Assembly (NCBI GenBank): GCA_016709665.1
Contig: JADJMI010000001.1
Coordinates: 372,001 to 436,000, forward strand
Origin: Betaproteobacteria bacterium
Lineage (GTDB): Bacteria > Pseudomonadota > Gammaproteobacteria > Burkholderiales > Usitatibacteraceae
Reading direction: 5' to 3'
DNA: 64,000 nucleotides
A program made the position numbers and the translations under genes. The stretch's first letter is position 1. Every line of letters starts with the position of its first letter. The notes below the pieces were generated by a model. That model did no database searches, was not told the origin of the DNA, and worked only from the letters and a program-made list of their open reading frames with translations. Below are positions 8,732 to 16,626 of the stretch, piece by piece.

Positions 8732-9156
8732 TACCTCATCCGATTTGGAGTGCCGCGCCAGGGATTCGATGTTGAAGGTGCCCAAGGACAAGGCCCGGTA
8801 TCCACATCTTCAAAGAATGGCAGGCAAGTGAGAATGCGCTGACAACGCTCGCGATAGTTCCGGACCATTGCGCCTGGCAGTGACTTGTTCGGAGATGTAC
8901 TGCCACACGGCCTCACTTCACATCGCTCCCACAGCACCTTGCAGGAGCTCGTTTGGTCGAGGATGCATGGGTTAGGGCGACTATTGTCTGTGGTCCCTCC
9001 CGACCCTCCAGACGCTTTCAAGCCCCATTGGTCAACGAGCAAGATCGGATTGCCTTGAGCGTACTGATACGAATTGAGCCCCCCGCTCAACCCAACCGGA
9101 TCGCTCTCAACATACCTCCCGATAGAAGGCTCGTAATCGCGGAAGTAGTTGTAATG
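8731..9156 (-). CDS. L1 Rhs toxin C-terminus cassette, unknown toxin
   Basis: About 141 residues from the HYNYFRDYEPSIGRY core to the stop. After SDPVGLSGG and the second cleavage-type motif VDQWGL comes a Cys-containing ~90-residue tail of no recognised family. No ATG or TTG precedes the core in frame, so it is probably silent unless joined to an upstream Rhs frame. Confidence 0.6.
   Translation of the reverse strand, partial: HYNYFRDYEPSIGRYVESDPVGLSGGLNSYQYAQGNPILLVDQWGLKASGGSGGTTDNSRPNPCILDQTSSCKVLWERCEVRPCGSTSPNKSLPGAMVRNYRERCQRILTCLPFFEDVDTGPCPWAPSTSNPWRGTPNRMR
9089..9156 (-). repeat. Rhs cassette repeat L1
   Basis: Copy of the ~70-nt repeat, with variant HYNYFRDYEPSIGRYVESDPVGL coding. 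It is the leftmost well-preserved copy. Confidence 0.9.
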
Positions 9157-9172
9157 TCCTACTTTGATGGAA

Positions 9173-9496
9173 TCAGGGAGGCTCGTTCAGATCATGTTTT
9201 TGATCGTGAACGTGCTTTGATCGCAGACGGAGAAGCCACGAGAGAATCGCAAGTCCTAACGCGACCGCCGTCCAAAGGAAGATCGGTAGCGGCCAAATGT
9301 TGGATCCCGCCTCCCAAGCGGACCTCGACCACCAAAGCGCGAGGACGAACAGCGCGGCTAGCACTGCGGCGACTCGGCGTAGCCAGCCAGTTCGCCTTAC
9401 GGCGACGCCCAACCAAGTCAGCAGGGTCAATACCGAAGGCAGCCCCAGAGGACCGGTAAGAAACCCGATCAGGTCGGCCGTATACGTAGGTGACAT
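9173..9496 (-). CDS. L2 immunity candidate, three-helix membrane protein
   Basis: 107 residues with three predicted membrane helices and a positively charged tail (RLRSKHVHDQKHD). It begins 3 nt after the L2 phospholipase-like toxin. A membrane immunity protein fits a phospholipase acting on the envelope. Family unknown. Confidence 0.6.
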   Translation of the reverse strand: MSPTYTADLIGFLTGPLGLPSVLTLLTWLGVAVRRTGWLRRVAAVLAALFVLALWWSRSAWEAGSNIWPLPIFLWTAVALGLAILSWLLRLRSKHVHDQKHDLNEPP

Positions 9497-9499
9497 GAT

Positions 9500-10102
9500 C
9501 TATGGCGCCCCCAGAAACGTCGTGGAGCACCCTTTCTGGCATGGGTCTTTCGGTGACCCCAATACCATGCACTTGAGAAACCTCAGGTTGCATTCTTGGC
9601 AAGCAGAGCCTACTGGTCCGCCCCAGGAGGATTGATTGCAGCGGTGCCTTTGGAAACAGAGATCGTGCTCAAGACAGCATTGTCTCCAGCATCCAAAGTC
9701 ATTGGAGAACTCGCCTCCCATCGAACAGCGCCAGTCCTGTTCCGTGTATCCAGGTCTCAAGTTGCCATTGAGCTGCGGTCCGCCTGGTTTGGGTTGCCTG
9801 CCCCAGTAGCCACCGCTAGCGCCCCTGCCGCCGCGGCCCATCAATCCTTGGGGATCGGAAGTGCTGAGCGGGGAGTCATACACATAGGCGTAAGTATTGA
9901 TGCCACCGGCGAGCCCAATGGGATCGCTCTGAACATATCTCCCGATTGCAGGCTCGTAATCGCGGAAGTAGTTGTATTGTGCTCCCGCCTCTACGTCGAG
10001 GTACTGGCCCGGGAAACGCAGGTTGATCGCGAACCGCCTCCCGGACGCAGAGGTATTGGTTGCGACTGCGAATCGCCGCCCGAAATGGCGGCGATCAGGC
10101 AC
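9500..10102 (-). CDS. L2 Rhs C-terminus, phospholipase A2-like toxin
   Basis: Up to 200 residues from a GTG that overlaps the preceding stop. The N-terminal part keeps more Rhs core than other cassettes (INLRFPGQYLDVEAG before QYNYFRDYEPAIGRY). After SDPIGLAGG and SDPQGL, the tail has CWRQCCLEHDLCFQRHRC, the CCxxHDxC calcium/catalytic-site motif of phospholipase A2, with many further Cys. Predicted to hydrolyse membrane phospholipids. Immunity follows at 9496. Confidence 0.75.
   Translation of the reverse strand: MPDRRHFGRRFAVATNTSASGRRFAINLRFPGQYLDVEAGAQYNYFRDYEPAIGRYVQSDPIGLAGGINTYAYVYDSPLSTSDPQGLMGRGGRGASGGYWGRQPKPGGPQLNGNLRPGYTEQDWRCSMGGEFSNDFGCWRQCCLEHDLCFQRHRCNQSSWGGPVGSACQECNLRFLKCMVLGSPKDPCQKGCSTTFLGAP
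9913..9979 (-). repeat. Rhs cassette repeat L2
   Basis: Copy of the cassette repeat with CAA (Gln) replacing the first His codon; homology to rhs extends ~45 nt further upstream than in most copies. Confidence 0.9.
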
Positions 10103-10496
10103 GTTCGCTCATCGCCCTGGCAAAGAACTGAATGTAGTCATCCACGGTTGCGAGCGACTTAGGGTCTAAGTCCACGCCAAGCGTCTTTGCTCGCTTTCGT
10201 GCGATAACACTCAACTCGTCCAACTCGTCCGTCGTAATCAGTCCACGGCCCACGTCGCGCCCAAACTTGTCTGAGGGCCTCAGTTGACCGCCTTCGACTC
10301 GAAGGACGCGAGAGACCTCGGCCCACAACTCCCTCACAACGTCCAACGGAATCGCCGTCTTGCTGTAGTACTGCTGGTGTAACGCTTCAATGGACAAGCG
10401 TTCGCGCCGCGAAATCGAACGGTGCCGCCGAAGCGAATAGTCCCAGGCAAACAGCGCCATGCCGAACAACAAAACAAAGGCAACGAAGTAACTCAT
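10095..10496 (-). CDS. L3 immunity candidate, membrane-anchored
   Basis: 133 residues: one N-terminal membrane helix (FVAFVLLFGMALFAWDY) and a charged cytoplasmic or periplasmic helical domain. It starts 1 nt after the L3 toxin stop. Family unknown. Confidence 0.6.
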   Translation of the reverse strand: MSYFVAFVLLFGMALFAWDYSLRRHRSISRRERLSIEALHQQYYSKTAIPLDVVRELWAEVSRVLRVEGGQLRPSDKFGRDVGRGLITTDELDELSVIARKRAKTLGVDLDPKSLATVDDYIQFFARAMSERA

Positions 10497-10497
10497 C

Positions 10498-11025
10498 TCA
10501 GAACGCGCACTGATCATTAGCGCACTGACTTGCGCAATAGACCTCCATGCCAGCGAGGCCCACTCCATATGCGACCCAAAGCGGAGAGCAAATTCGTCCA
10601 AACCCTCTCAGGCCCTTTCCGATTGAGCCTCCGACATTGTGGCCAATCCAACTCGGCACCGTGGTTAGGCGACTTGAGCCACCAGTCCCTCTACGAACTC
10701 CAAACATTCGTTTCGGTCCAGTACCACCGGCGGCGGTAGCAAGCCCCTTACCAGGGTCGCCAAGTGGGTCATAGCGAGAGATGCAATTCGCCATGCAGTC
10801 CATAAATCCTTGGCCGCAGGGTTTGCATGACAAGGGCGCTCCGCCAAGCCCAGGGTTCGGTGGGCAATCACCCCCATCAGCGGAGAGGCCTAGCGAGTCC
10901 ACAAGTCCAAGAGGGTTACCAAGGACGTAACCGTAGGTATTAAAGCCACCGTCGAGCCCGATGGGGTCTGACTCCAGATACCTCCCGATCGCCGGGTCGA
11001 AATCGCGGAAGTAGTTGTAGTGCAA
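10498..11025 (-). CDS. L3 Rhs C-terminus, unknown Cys-rich toxin
   Basis: About 175 residues from TTG at the HYNYFRDFDPAIGRY core. The tail after VDSLGL contains CKPCGQGFMDCMANC and a Gly-rich hydrophobic C-terminal stretch (about the last 50 residues) ending in CASQCANDQC. The hydrophobic part could insert into membranes, which is inference. Confidence 0.6.
   Translation of the reverse strand: MHYNYFRDFDPAIGRYLESDPIGLDGGFNTYGYVLGNPLGLVDSLGLSADGGDCPPNPGLGGAPLSCKPCGQGFMDCMANCISRYDPLGDPGKGLATAAGGTGPKRMFGVRRGTGGSSRLTTVPSWIGHNVGGSIGKGLRGFGRICSPLWVAYGVGLAGMEVYCASQCANDQCAF
10956..11025 (-). repeat. Rhs cassette repeat L3
   Basis: Copy with RYLESDPIGL coding; more divergent in its distal half than most copies. 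Confidence 0.9.
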
Positions 11026-11047
11026 TCCTCTCCTCGTTCTGTCCCTA

Positions 11048-11446
11048 TCAACGCGGGTTAGCCAGTCGTAAACTTCCAAAAAGAGACGTAGCTTTCGCGG
11101 CTACGGCCCCAATTAGCACGAGGCAAGCCGCCTCGACGATTGGCAAGTCAAGCAGCAGTGTTCCAAAGGCGCCTCGGAAGTACCACCAGAAGGCGGCGAC
11201 ACAAGTCAACGACATGACACTTGCCACTGTCCAACTGCGCGGTTGACTGGTAGCGCCAACAGCAATACCGGGCAGCACGTGGAATAAGATCTTCCCAGCT
11301 CGCGAGATCCCCTGTTGCAGCGCTGAGGATCCGTAAGACAAGGGATCGTCGTAGGTTAGTGCGCCTAGGGAGTTTGCAATCACTAAAGAAACAAGCGTTG
11401 CGATTGCTACGGCCAGCCAAAGCAGAATTGACCGAAAAATTCTCAT
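11048..11446 (-). CDS. L4 immunity candidate, membrane protein
   Basis: 132 residues with three to four hydrophobic helices. It starts 10 nt after the L4 toxin stop. Family unknown. Confidence 0.6.
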   Translation of the reverse strand: MRIFRSILLWLAVAIATLVSLVIANSLGALTYDDPLSYGSSALQQGISRAGKILFHVLPGIAVGATSQPRSWTVASVMSLTCVAAFWWYFRGAFGTLLLDLPIVEAACLVLIGAVAAKATSLFGSLRLANPR

Positions 11447-11456
11447 GGTCGCGCGC

Positions 11457-11990
11457 CTACCGGCTTGGCCCTGGGGGCCGACGGTTTATCCTGACGCAGG
11501 GGGCATTGATCCGCTCTTCAAAGGAGGATCTAGTTCGAAACCATGGGCCGCTGAAAACCTCCTTGGCGTCTATCGGGCCATCCAACATCCATCCGCCGCA
11601 CGTCAACGGTCCCATCTCTCCACATTGCATGCAGTTCGTACATTCATTGGTGTACCGATTCCGCTGCCAAAACTGCACATTTCGATAAACCTCCAACACA
11701 AACACCGTGTCGCCAATGTAGCGGTAACAGACCGTTCCACGCTTTACTTCAAACTGATACTTTGGGACGCGCCAATGCGAGTCGGACATGGTGTTGCGCT
11801 CATCGGCCAGCTCCCATGGTTCCTTAACCAAGATCGTGGTTTGGCATGCTAGGCCGAATTCGTCCCATGCAATCAGTGGAGCCGCGCTTACATAGCTGAA
11901 GGTGTTGATGCCGCCTTTCAACCCTATCGGATCACTCTGAACATACCTCCCGATCGCAGGCTCGTAATCGCGGAAGTAGTTGTAGTGCAT
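11457..11990 (-). CDS. L4 Rhs C-terminus, unknown toxin
   Basis: 177 residues beginning with ATG-HYNYFRDYEPAIGRY. The toxin tail after WDEFGL includes CYRYIGDTVFVLEVYRNVQF and CTNCMQCGEMGPLTCGG, a possible metal or disulfide cluster. No family recognised. Confidence 0.6.
   Translation of the reverse strand: MHYNYFRDYEPAIGRYVQSDPIGLKGGINTFSYVSAAPLIAWDEFGLACQTTILVKEPWELADERNTMSDSHWRVPKYQFEVKRGTVCYRYIGDTVFVLEVYRNVQFWQRNRYTNECTNCMQCGEMGPLTCGGWMLDGPIDAKEVFSGPWFRTRSSFEERINAPCVRINRRPPGPSR
11920..11990 (-). repeat. Rhs cassette repeat L4
   Basis: Full copy. The sequence directly to its right is identical to that right of L16, marking one border of duplicated cassette A. Confidence 0.9.
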
Positions 11991-12060
11991 CTCCTTGGCG
12001 GATTCAAGAACGGCAATACAAGCCCCCGGCTCTCGTCTGCCCCACTGACAAATGGCGCGC

Positions 12061-12514
12061 CTACTGCCGCGGTGACAGTTTCCTTTCCAAGTCCGCGATC
12101 TTTAAGCGGGTCGGTTCGCCCCAGATGGCACTTGCATCGATGCTGTCGTCCACAATCTTTCGCGCGCCAACACTTCCGACGCTTGTTCCGGAAGTCACCG
12201 TTCGCCGATTTCAGGAAAAGTACATACCTCTGGCCTACCACAAGACTCTCGCCTCCTCTGACACTCCCGGTACAAACACCACGTATACCTCTTGAGGCGG
12301 CAACCCCTTCCAGAGACTTGACTACCCGAATCAAGGCCCGTCGTGAGGGCAGCCCTTCATAGGGCGAGAGTCTTCCCGGCTCGAACGCAACTACCTCTCC
12401 GACGCACACTAGGTTTGACGACGCGCTAAGTTCAGCCAATGTCACCTTCGGCAGCTTGCCCAATGCGGGTGACGCAACGGTTGCCCACAGGAGTATGACC
12501 AGAATTCTAAGCAT
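12061..12514 (-). pseudogene. L5 immunity gene, frameshifted copy of the L17 immunity
   Basis: Nearly identical to 23238-23687 but carrying three small insertions (extra C near 12190, extra TC near 12247, extra C near 12310) that break the frame. The intact relative encodes an exported ~149-residue protein. Either decay or sequencing error explains the lesions. Confidence 0.7.
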
Positions 12515-12521
12515 GGCTACC

Positions 12522-13040
12522 TCACGGCGTGGGCGTTGAACATGGGAAGCACTTCTTCTCGATCTCGTAGATGTCTGGGTGTCGGTCTTCTCCCAATCCC
12601 ATGTTATGCAAAAGCTCGTGAATGAGGGTCGAGGCGAGACACCCACACCGCTTGGGGTCGAACCCTGGGGGCTTCATCCAGATCTGATTTCCGCCAACTT
12701 GACCTCTACCGCATACATCGCCACCGGCGCATGTCACTTCAGCGGTCTCCAAGGCGCGTCGAAGGTGTTCGTGAAGGTGACAGGAATGCAGCCCTCCGGT
12801 CCTCCACAACTCATACAACTGCTGTCGAGCTTCTTGCGTACGTCCCGTTCTGCGTCTTCGATGCCCTTTCTCTGTGCAGGGTGCATCCACCTTGATTACT
12901 AGAAGGCCCCAAGGATCTGCAGATACCAAGGGTCGGCCCTTCACATACCCGTAGGTACTGACCCCCCTTCAACCCTATCGGATCACTCTGCACATACCTC
13001 CCGATTGCCGGGTCGTAATCGCGGAAGTAGTTGTAGTGCA
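12522..13040 (-). pseudogene. L5 Rhs C-terminus, frameshifted metallopeptidase toxin
   Basis: Second copy of the L17 toxin. The zinc site LIHELLHNMGLGEDRH is retained, but a C8-to-C6 change near 12962-12967 removes the frame from the HYNYFRDY core, and three single-base losses in G or C runs garble the region 12785-12900. No ATG/TTG at the core (CTG-CAC). Confidence 0.75.
12971..13040 (-). repeat. Rhs cassette repeat L5
   Basis: Full copy; right-hand border of duplicated cassette A (matches L17 up to the repeat, diverges beyond it). Confidence 0.9.
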
Positions 13041-13097
13041 GTAACTGCCTCAGAGACGAAGTACCTGGACATCGTCGCCCTGACGAAAGGCGCGCAA

Positions 13098-13388
13098 TTA
13101 CCTTAGTACCTTCCACAAGAAAATCATAGTCATAAACACAGCTACGAATAGCCACCCGAAAGACTCACGCTTGGAAAGTAGTGCTTTGCGGCCCGACCTA
13201 GTCGAATACCAGTAGAGCAGCGCAGGGGGCCCCACGAGCAAGAACCACCACCAATCAACTTTTCGATCAGAAGCGCCTGAGAACTTTCGAAAAAACAGCC
13301 ATAGCAGAATGGCATACGCAATCACGAGCGCGAGCCCTACCGCAATATAGTCATACCCGCCAGCGATTGTGCTTGTCACTTGTCGCAT
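13098..13388 (-). CDS. L6 immunity candidate, three-helix membrane protein
   Basis: 96 residues with three hydrophobic helices separated by charged loops (RKFSGASDRKVDWWW). The start overlaps the L6 toxin end by 13 nt. Family unknown. Confidence 0.6.
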   Translation of the reverse strand: MRQVTSTIAGGYDYIAVGLALVIAYAILLWLFFRKFSGASDRKVDWWWFLLVGPPALLYWYSTRSGRKALLSKRESFGWLFVAVFMTMIFLWKVLR

Positions 13389-13930
13389 CCCCAGATTCGC
13401 GTGTAACAAGTGACAAAGGCGGCGCCACCTCCTACTCCTGGTCCAACCCCCATACTCCCGCCGGGGCTTCCAATCGGAGCTTGGAAGCCGAATGGCCCGG
13501 CGGCAGCATTGAATTGTGTGTCGGACCATCCCTCAAGGCCCGTGCACCGTTCGACACCATGTATGGTGCCGGAGACGCTGTAGTTTGCCCCCACCCCCCA
13601 GACCAAACCGCCGCCGAAGCAAACTTGAGTGGAGCGACAACGCAGGCGTCTATTGCTTCGGCAAGAGACATTCTGCCGCGCTCCACCAATGAAAAATCCT
13701 GCCGCCAAGCCAACTCCAAAGTCTCCGACATCTTGGTCCCAAATTCCCCCGGCGCATCTACATGCGGGCGAGTCATAACCGCAAGCCTCTAACCCTCGGG
13801 CATCCCAAAAACTTAGAGGGCGGGATCGGACGTACTCATAAGCGTTTAATCCACCCCCAAGCCCAATCGGATCACTCTGAACATACCTCCCGATGGCGGG
13901 CTCGTAATCGCGGAAGTAGTTGTAGTGCAT
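13376..13930 (-). CDS. L6 Rhs C-terminus, Gly-rich beta toxin
   Basis: 184 residues, ATG at the HYNYFRDYEPAIGRY core. The tail is Gly-rich with alternating hydrophobic strands (CFGGGLVWGVGANYSVSG; PGVGGGAAFVTC) and scattered Cys. The pattern resembles the L14/L10 toxins, and both have membrane immunity partners; a membrane-acting beta-rich toxin is a reasonable guess. Confidence 0.6.
   Translation of the reverse strand: MHYNYFRDYEPAIGRYVQSDPIGLGGGLNAYEYVRSRPLSFWDARGLEACGYDSPACRCAGGIWDQDVGDFGVGLAAGFFIGGARQNVSCRSNRRLRCRSTQVCFGGGLVWGVGANYSVSGTIHGVERCTGLEGWSDTQFNAAAGPFGFQAPIGSPGGSMGVGPGVGGGAAFVTCYTRIWGCDK
13861..13930 (-). repeat. Rhs cassette repeat L6
   Basis: Full copy, with ATG replacing the usual TTG before CAC-TAC. 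Confidence 0.9.
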
Positions 13931-13968
13931 ACCTGGCTAGCAAAACGAAGCTATCTGTAAGGCGGACC

Positions 13969-14244
13969 TTACCTGCTGGGCTTCTGCATCACCACTGGCG
14001 ATTTCAAAGACCAGAATACATATACGCATAGCGCACAAATCATCAAGAAGGCAATTCCGGCGTAAATTGCGGGCGATCCTGCGAAGAAGCCAACCAAGAT
14101 CAGGACGAACTCAGCTGTCGAGACGAAGCTCTTTGCATCGGCGTTCTCCACCCGGAACTCTGATGAGCACGAAGGACATTTGAATTGGCTTGCAAACAAT
14201 GGGCGTCGTGAAGCGACGCTGCAACTCGGGCATGTGAAGTTCAT
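13969..14244 (-). CDS. L7 immunity candidate, zinc ribbon plus two membrane helices
   Basis: 91 residues. An N-terminal CPSC-x(n)-CPSC zinc ribbon (FTCPSC, KCPSC) precedes two membrane helices. ATG at 14244 overlaps the L7 toxin stop as ATGA. The same design occurs in the L15 immunity protein. Confidence 0.65.
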   Translation of the reverse strand: MNFTCPSCSVASRRPLFASQFKCPSCSSEFRVENADAKSFVSTAEFVLILVGFFAGSPAIYAGIAFLMICALCVYVFWSLKSPVVMQKPSR

Positions 14245-14666
14245 ATTGGGCAAATAGGTACGCGCTCGTCACAGCCTTTCTTGCACTTATTCCACATGTA
14301 GAGATTGCAGGCTAAGCCAAAGCCAGGGAGGCCTGGAAGGCCGGCGCCTTGGGTTACGACAAGAATGCTGGTGCTTGAAAATCCGCTAGCGAAACTTACC
14401 GACCACTTGCACTTGCGCTCGCAGTCTCCCTGAGGAGTTAGCTCATGCCAAAGCTGTTGGGCAACTTCAAGAGGAGACTTTCCCGGCCACCGCGCACTTC
14501 CAGATCCATCGCCGGGAGGCTCTCTAAGGCCGTTCGGATCTACGAACCTCAATGGGCTCGCTCGGACATAGGCAAAAGTATTGAATCCGCCTTCCAATCC
14601 GATTGGATCGCTCTGAACATACCTCCCGATTGCAGGGTCGTAGTCGCGGAAGTAGTTGTAATGCAA
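14241..14666 (-). CDS. L7 Rhs C-terminus, unknown toxin
   Basis: 141 residues from TTG at the HYNYFRDYDPAIGRY core. After VDPNGL the tail has a soluble stretch, a Gly-rich hydrophobic segment (GAGLPGLPGFGLACNLYMW) and ends KCKKGCDERVPIC. Together with its membrane-embedded immunity partner this suggests action at the inner membrane; family unknown. Confidence 0.6.
   Translation of the reverse strand: MHYNYFRDYDPAIGRYVQSDPIGLEGGFNTFAYVRASPLRFVDPNGLREPPGDGSGSARWPGKSPLEVAQQLWHELTPQGDCERKCKWSVSFASGFSSTSILVVTQGAGLPGLPGFGLACNLYMWNKCKKGCDERVPICPI
14596..14665 (-). repeat. Rhs cassette repeat L7
   Basis: Full copy with CAT-TAC in place of CAC-TAC. Confidence 0.9.
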
Positions 14667-14718
14667 CTGGACCTCGAAGTGACTGTGCCGTGTTCAATTT
14701 TTGCAGATTCAGCCTGGA

Positions 14719-15087
14719 CTAGCTCAGGTTCCGCGGCAGCGAGCCGGCTCGCTGGTGCTCAGCAAGCTGATCAAGTTCGCCTTCTTCTAGGCACATCAAA
14801 GTGAGCTCAGCGGTTCCTTTCGCTTCCCCGGGAGCCGTTGAAAAATTAGGACCACGCAGGATCCACGCGTTGCGAGGCTCTTTGCCATCAAACTTGGATT
14901 CATCGTCCTCGAGATCCATGACGACATGACATTCGAAGTGTTCGTTCTCTGGGGATTGGGCTAGCCAAGCCATCCACTCCGCAAGCGATGAAAAGGCGGC
15001 ACGATTGCCATACAGCTTCGCGCCTTCGGCATCCAATACAAGACAAACGCGCACGCCAGGCTTCTTCGGGGGCATTGGATTCTCCAT
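14719..15087 (-). CDS. L8 immunity candidate, soluble protein
   Basis: 122 residues, acidic, no membrane segment or signal peptide (MENPMPPKKPGVRVCLVLD start). Its ATG overlaps the stop of the second-frame part of the L8 toxin as TAATG, which supports that frame as the true toxin frame. Family unknown. Confidence 0.6.
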   Translation of the reverse strand: MENPMPPKKPGVRVCLVLDAEGAKLYGNRAAFSSLAEWMAWLAQSPENEHFECHVVMDLEDDESKFDGKEPRNAWILRGPNFSTAPGEAKGTAELTLMCLEEGELDQLAEHQRAGSLPRNLS

Positions 15088-15565
15088 TACTGTGCGGCAA
15101 GGCCAAGCCCTAGTCCGAGTCCAAGGCCGGCACCCAACGGCGGAGCTAAACAGGCCGCTCCGACTATTAGGCCACCGATCAGGATTCCGCCGATGGCATT
15201 ACGGCACTTTGGTCCACACATCTCCTTCTGGGGGTTAGGTATGCGGCCCCAGTCCCTAAGGCACTGCTCGACGCCTGGCGGAGGTGGCGCTGAACCATCA
15301 CATAGGGTGCCGTCCTTCTTGATGCACCCGCGGGGTTGGCCAGGGCAATCCCAGTGAGTGTGAGCGCCCTTGAACTGGTCACTGTCATAGGTGACCTTAC
15401 ATCTCCCGCAATCCTGGAGTAGAGCTTTCCTTCGGGATCAGTGTTCACCAAAGGGTTGCCAATGACATACCCAAAGGTACTTGTCCCACCGGTTAACCCA
15501 ATCGGATCACTCTGAACATACCTCCCGATCGCAGGCTCGTAATCGCGGAAGTAGTTGTAGTGCAG
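15087..15565 (-). pseudogene. L8 Rhs C-terminus, frameshifted HxHWDC-type toxin
   Basis: The HYNYFRDYEPAIGRY core is open to about 15420 (NTDPEGK), then the sensible frame shifts. The second frame encodes GAHTHWDCPGQPRGC, CGPKCRNAIGG and a Gly/Leu-rich hydrophobic C-terminus ending at 15087. HTHWDC matches HIHWDC in the L12 toxin. One net base change near 15415-15425 would restore the gene. Confidence 0.65.
15495..15564 (-). repeat. Rhs cassette repeat L8
   Basis: Full copy; the codon before the first His is CTG. Confidence 0.9.
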
Positions 15566-15670
15566 ATCAACCAAGCATTGGCTAACGCTTTCTTGGCTAG
15601 GTTGACCGTCAGAAGGCCGCTTTGAAGTGGCGCTTTGCCTGTGTGCGACCATTTCTATCGTGTTGAGGAA

Positions 15671-15784
15671 TCAGGTTCCCGTAAGCAGCCAAACTACGAG
15701 AAGCAGGACGATCAGAACTATTCGAACGTACCAGTCAAAGCTCAGGATCTTTGCAAGCCAGCGATTCTTTCCGTGGCTGTCCAT
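15671..15784 (-). CDS. L9 immunity candidate, 37-residue membrane peptide
   Basis: Very small protein starting MDSHGKNRWLAKIL with one C-terminal membrane helix (VRIVLIVLLLVVWLL). It lies 5 nt after the L9 toxin stop. Too short for family assignment; position is the only argument. Confidence 0.5.
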   Translation of the reverse strand: MDSHGKNRWLAKILSFDWYVRIVLIVLLLVVWLLTGT

Positions 15785-15789
15785 GGCAA

Positions 15790-16230
15790 CTAGTAGGCCA
15801 TCCGGAACTGAATTTGCTTTGGCGTTACCAATTGCTCGCACGACTTCGGTTGGTCGCAGTACCACTCGCATGCCCAATGCGTGCCAAGGAGACATCCACC
15901 GTACACGCCGATTCCAGCCCCAAATGTTCCGGTCGCCAGGGCCAGCGACTTGCAGGGGAGTCCAACGATGAGTTCACATCTGAAGCCGCAAGACTGCATC
16001 CAGCGCCATATTCTGGGTGCCGCATAGTATGGCGAGTCACTGCCCGTCCCTCTTCCCGGTTGCCCATCAAACTCACCAGGGGCATCGCGAAGACCGCGTG
16101 GATCTCGCTTTCCTAGCGGGCTAGCCCCTACGTAGCCATAACTGTTGATACCACCCATCAACCCAATCGGATCACTCTGCACATACCTCCCGATCCCCGG
16201 GTCGTAATCGCGGAAGTAGTTGTAGTGCAA
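15790..16230 (-). CDS. L9 Rhs C-terminus, unknown toxin with hydrophobic core
   Basis: 146 residues from TTG at the HYNYFRDYDPGIGRY core. The tail contains CGFRCELIVGLPC, a Gly/Ala hydrophobic stretch and CEWYC. It resembles the L7 and L15 toxins in layout only. Confidence 0.6.
   Translation of the reverse strand: MHYNYFRDYDPGIGRYVQSDPIGLMGGINSYGYVGASPLGKRDPRGLRDAPGEFDGQPGRGTGSDSPYYAAPRIWRWMQSCGFRCELIVGLPCKSLALATGTFGAGIGVYGGCLLGTHWACEWYCDQPKSCEQLVTPKQIQFRMAY
16160..16230 (-). repeat. Rhs cassette repeat L9
   Basis: Full copy; the sequence to its right is identical to that right of L13, one border of duplicated cassette B. Confidence 0.9.
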
Positions 16231-16269
16231 TCCGGTCTCCGGAAGGTAGCCGCCTAGCCGTTACTTCTC

Positions 16270-16626
16270 TCAAATTAGAAGTGGAAGCATCAATCCGATC
16301 CAACAGAGCACTAGTGCTCCGATTGCAATTCGACGCCAACGAATGCTCTGCTCATAGTTCTGCAGTACAGAAAGCAGTACCTTGTTCGTCGCAGCACTCT
16401 CCCGAACCTGCTTTCGCCTATTGCTAGTCAACGCTGCGATGCCGAACCAGTGCATGCGCGTGGTAGGTCGACCGAGATTGGCGAAAAGATCTCTATGTTG
16501 TCGCGCCAAGAGTTCAAGTAGCTCTTTCTCTACAAGCCAAACCCATAGTGTGGCTATGCCCAACGACATCAAGAGAATCGGAAAAATCCAGAACAGGACA
16601 TCAGAGACGCTACGGGCCACAGCCAT
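16270..16626 (-). CDS. L10 immunity candidate, two-helix membrane protein
   Basis: 118 residues with membrane helices at both ends (DVLFWIFPILLMSLGIATLW; IAIGALVLCWIGLMLPLL) and a basic middle. Identical to the protein at 20766-21122, so this gene remains intact although the linked toxin gene is broken. Confidence 0.65.
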   Translation of the reverse strand: MAVARSVSDVLFWIFPILLMSLGIATLWVWLVEKELLELLARQHRDLFANLGRPTTRMHWFGIAALTSNRRKQVRESAATNKVLLSVLQNYEQSIRWRRIAIGALVLCWIGLMLPLLI

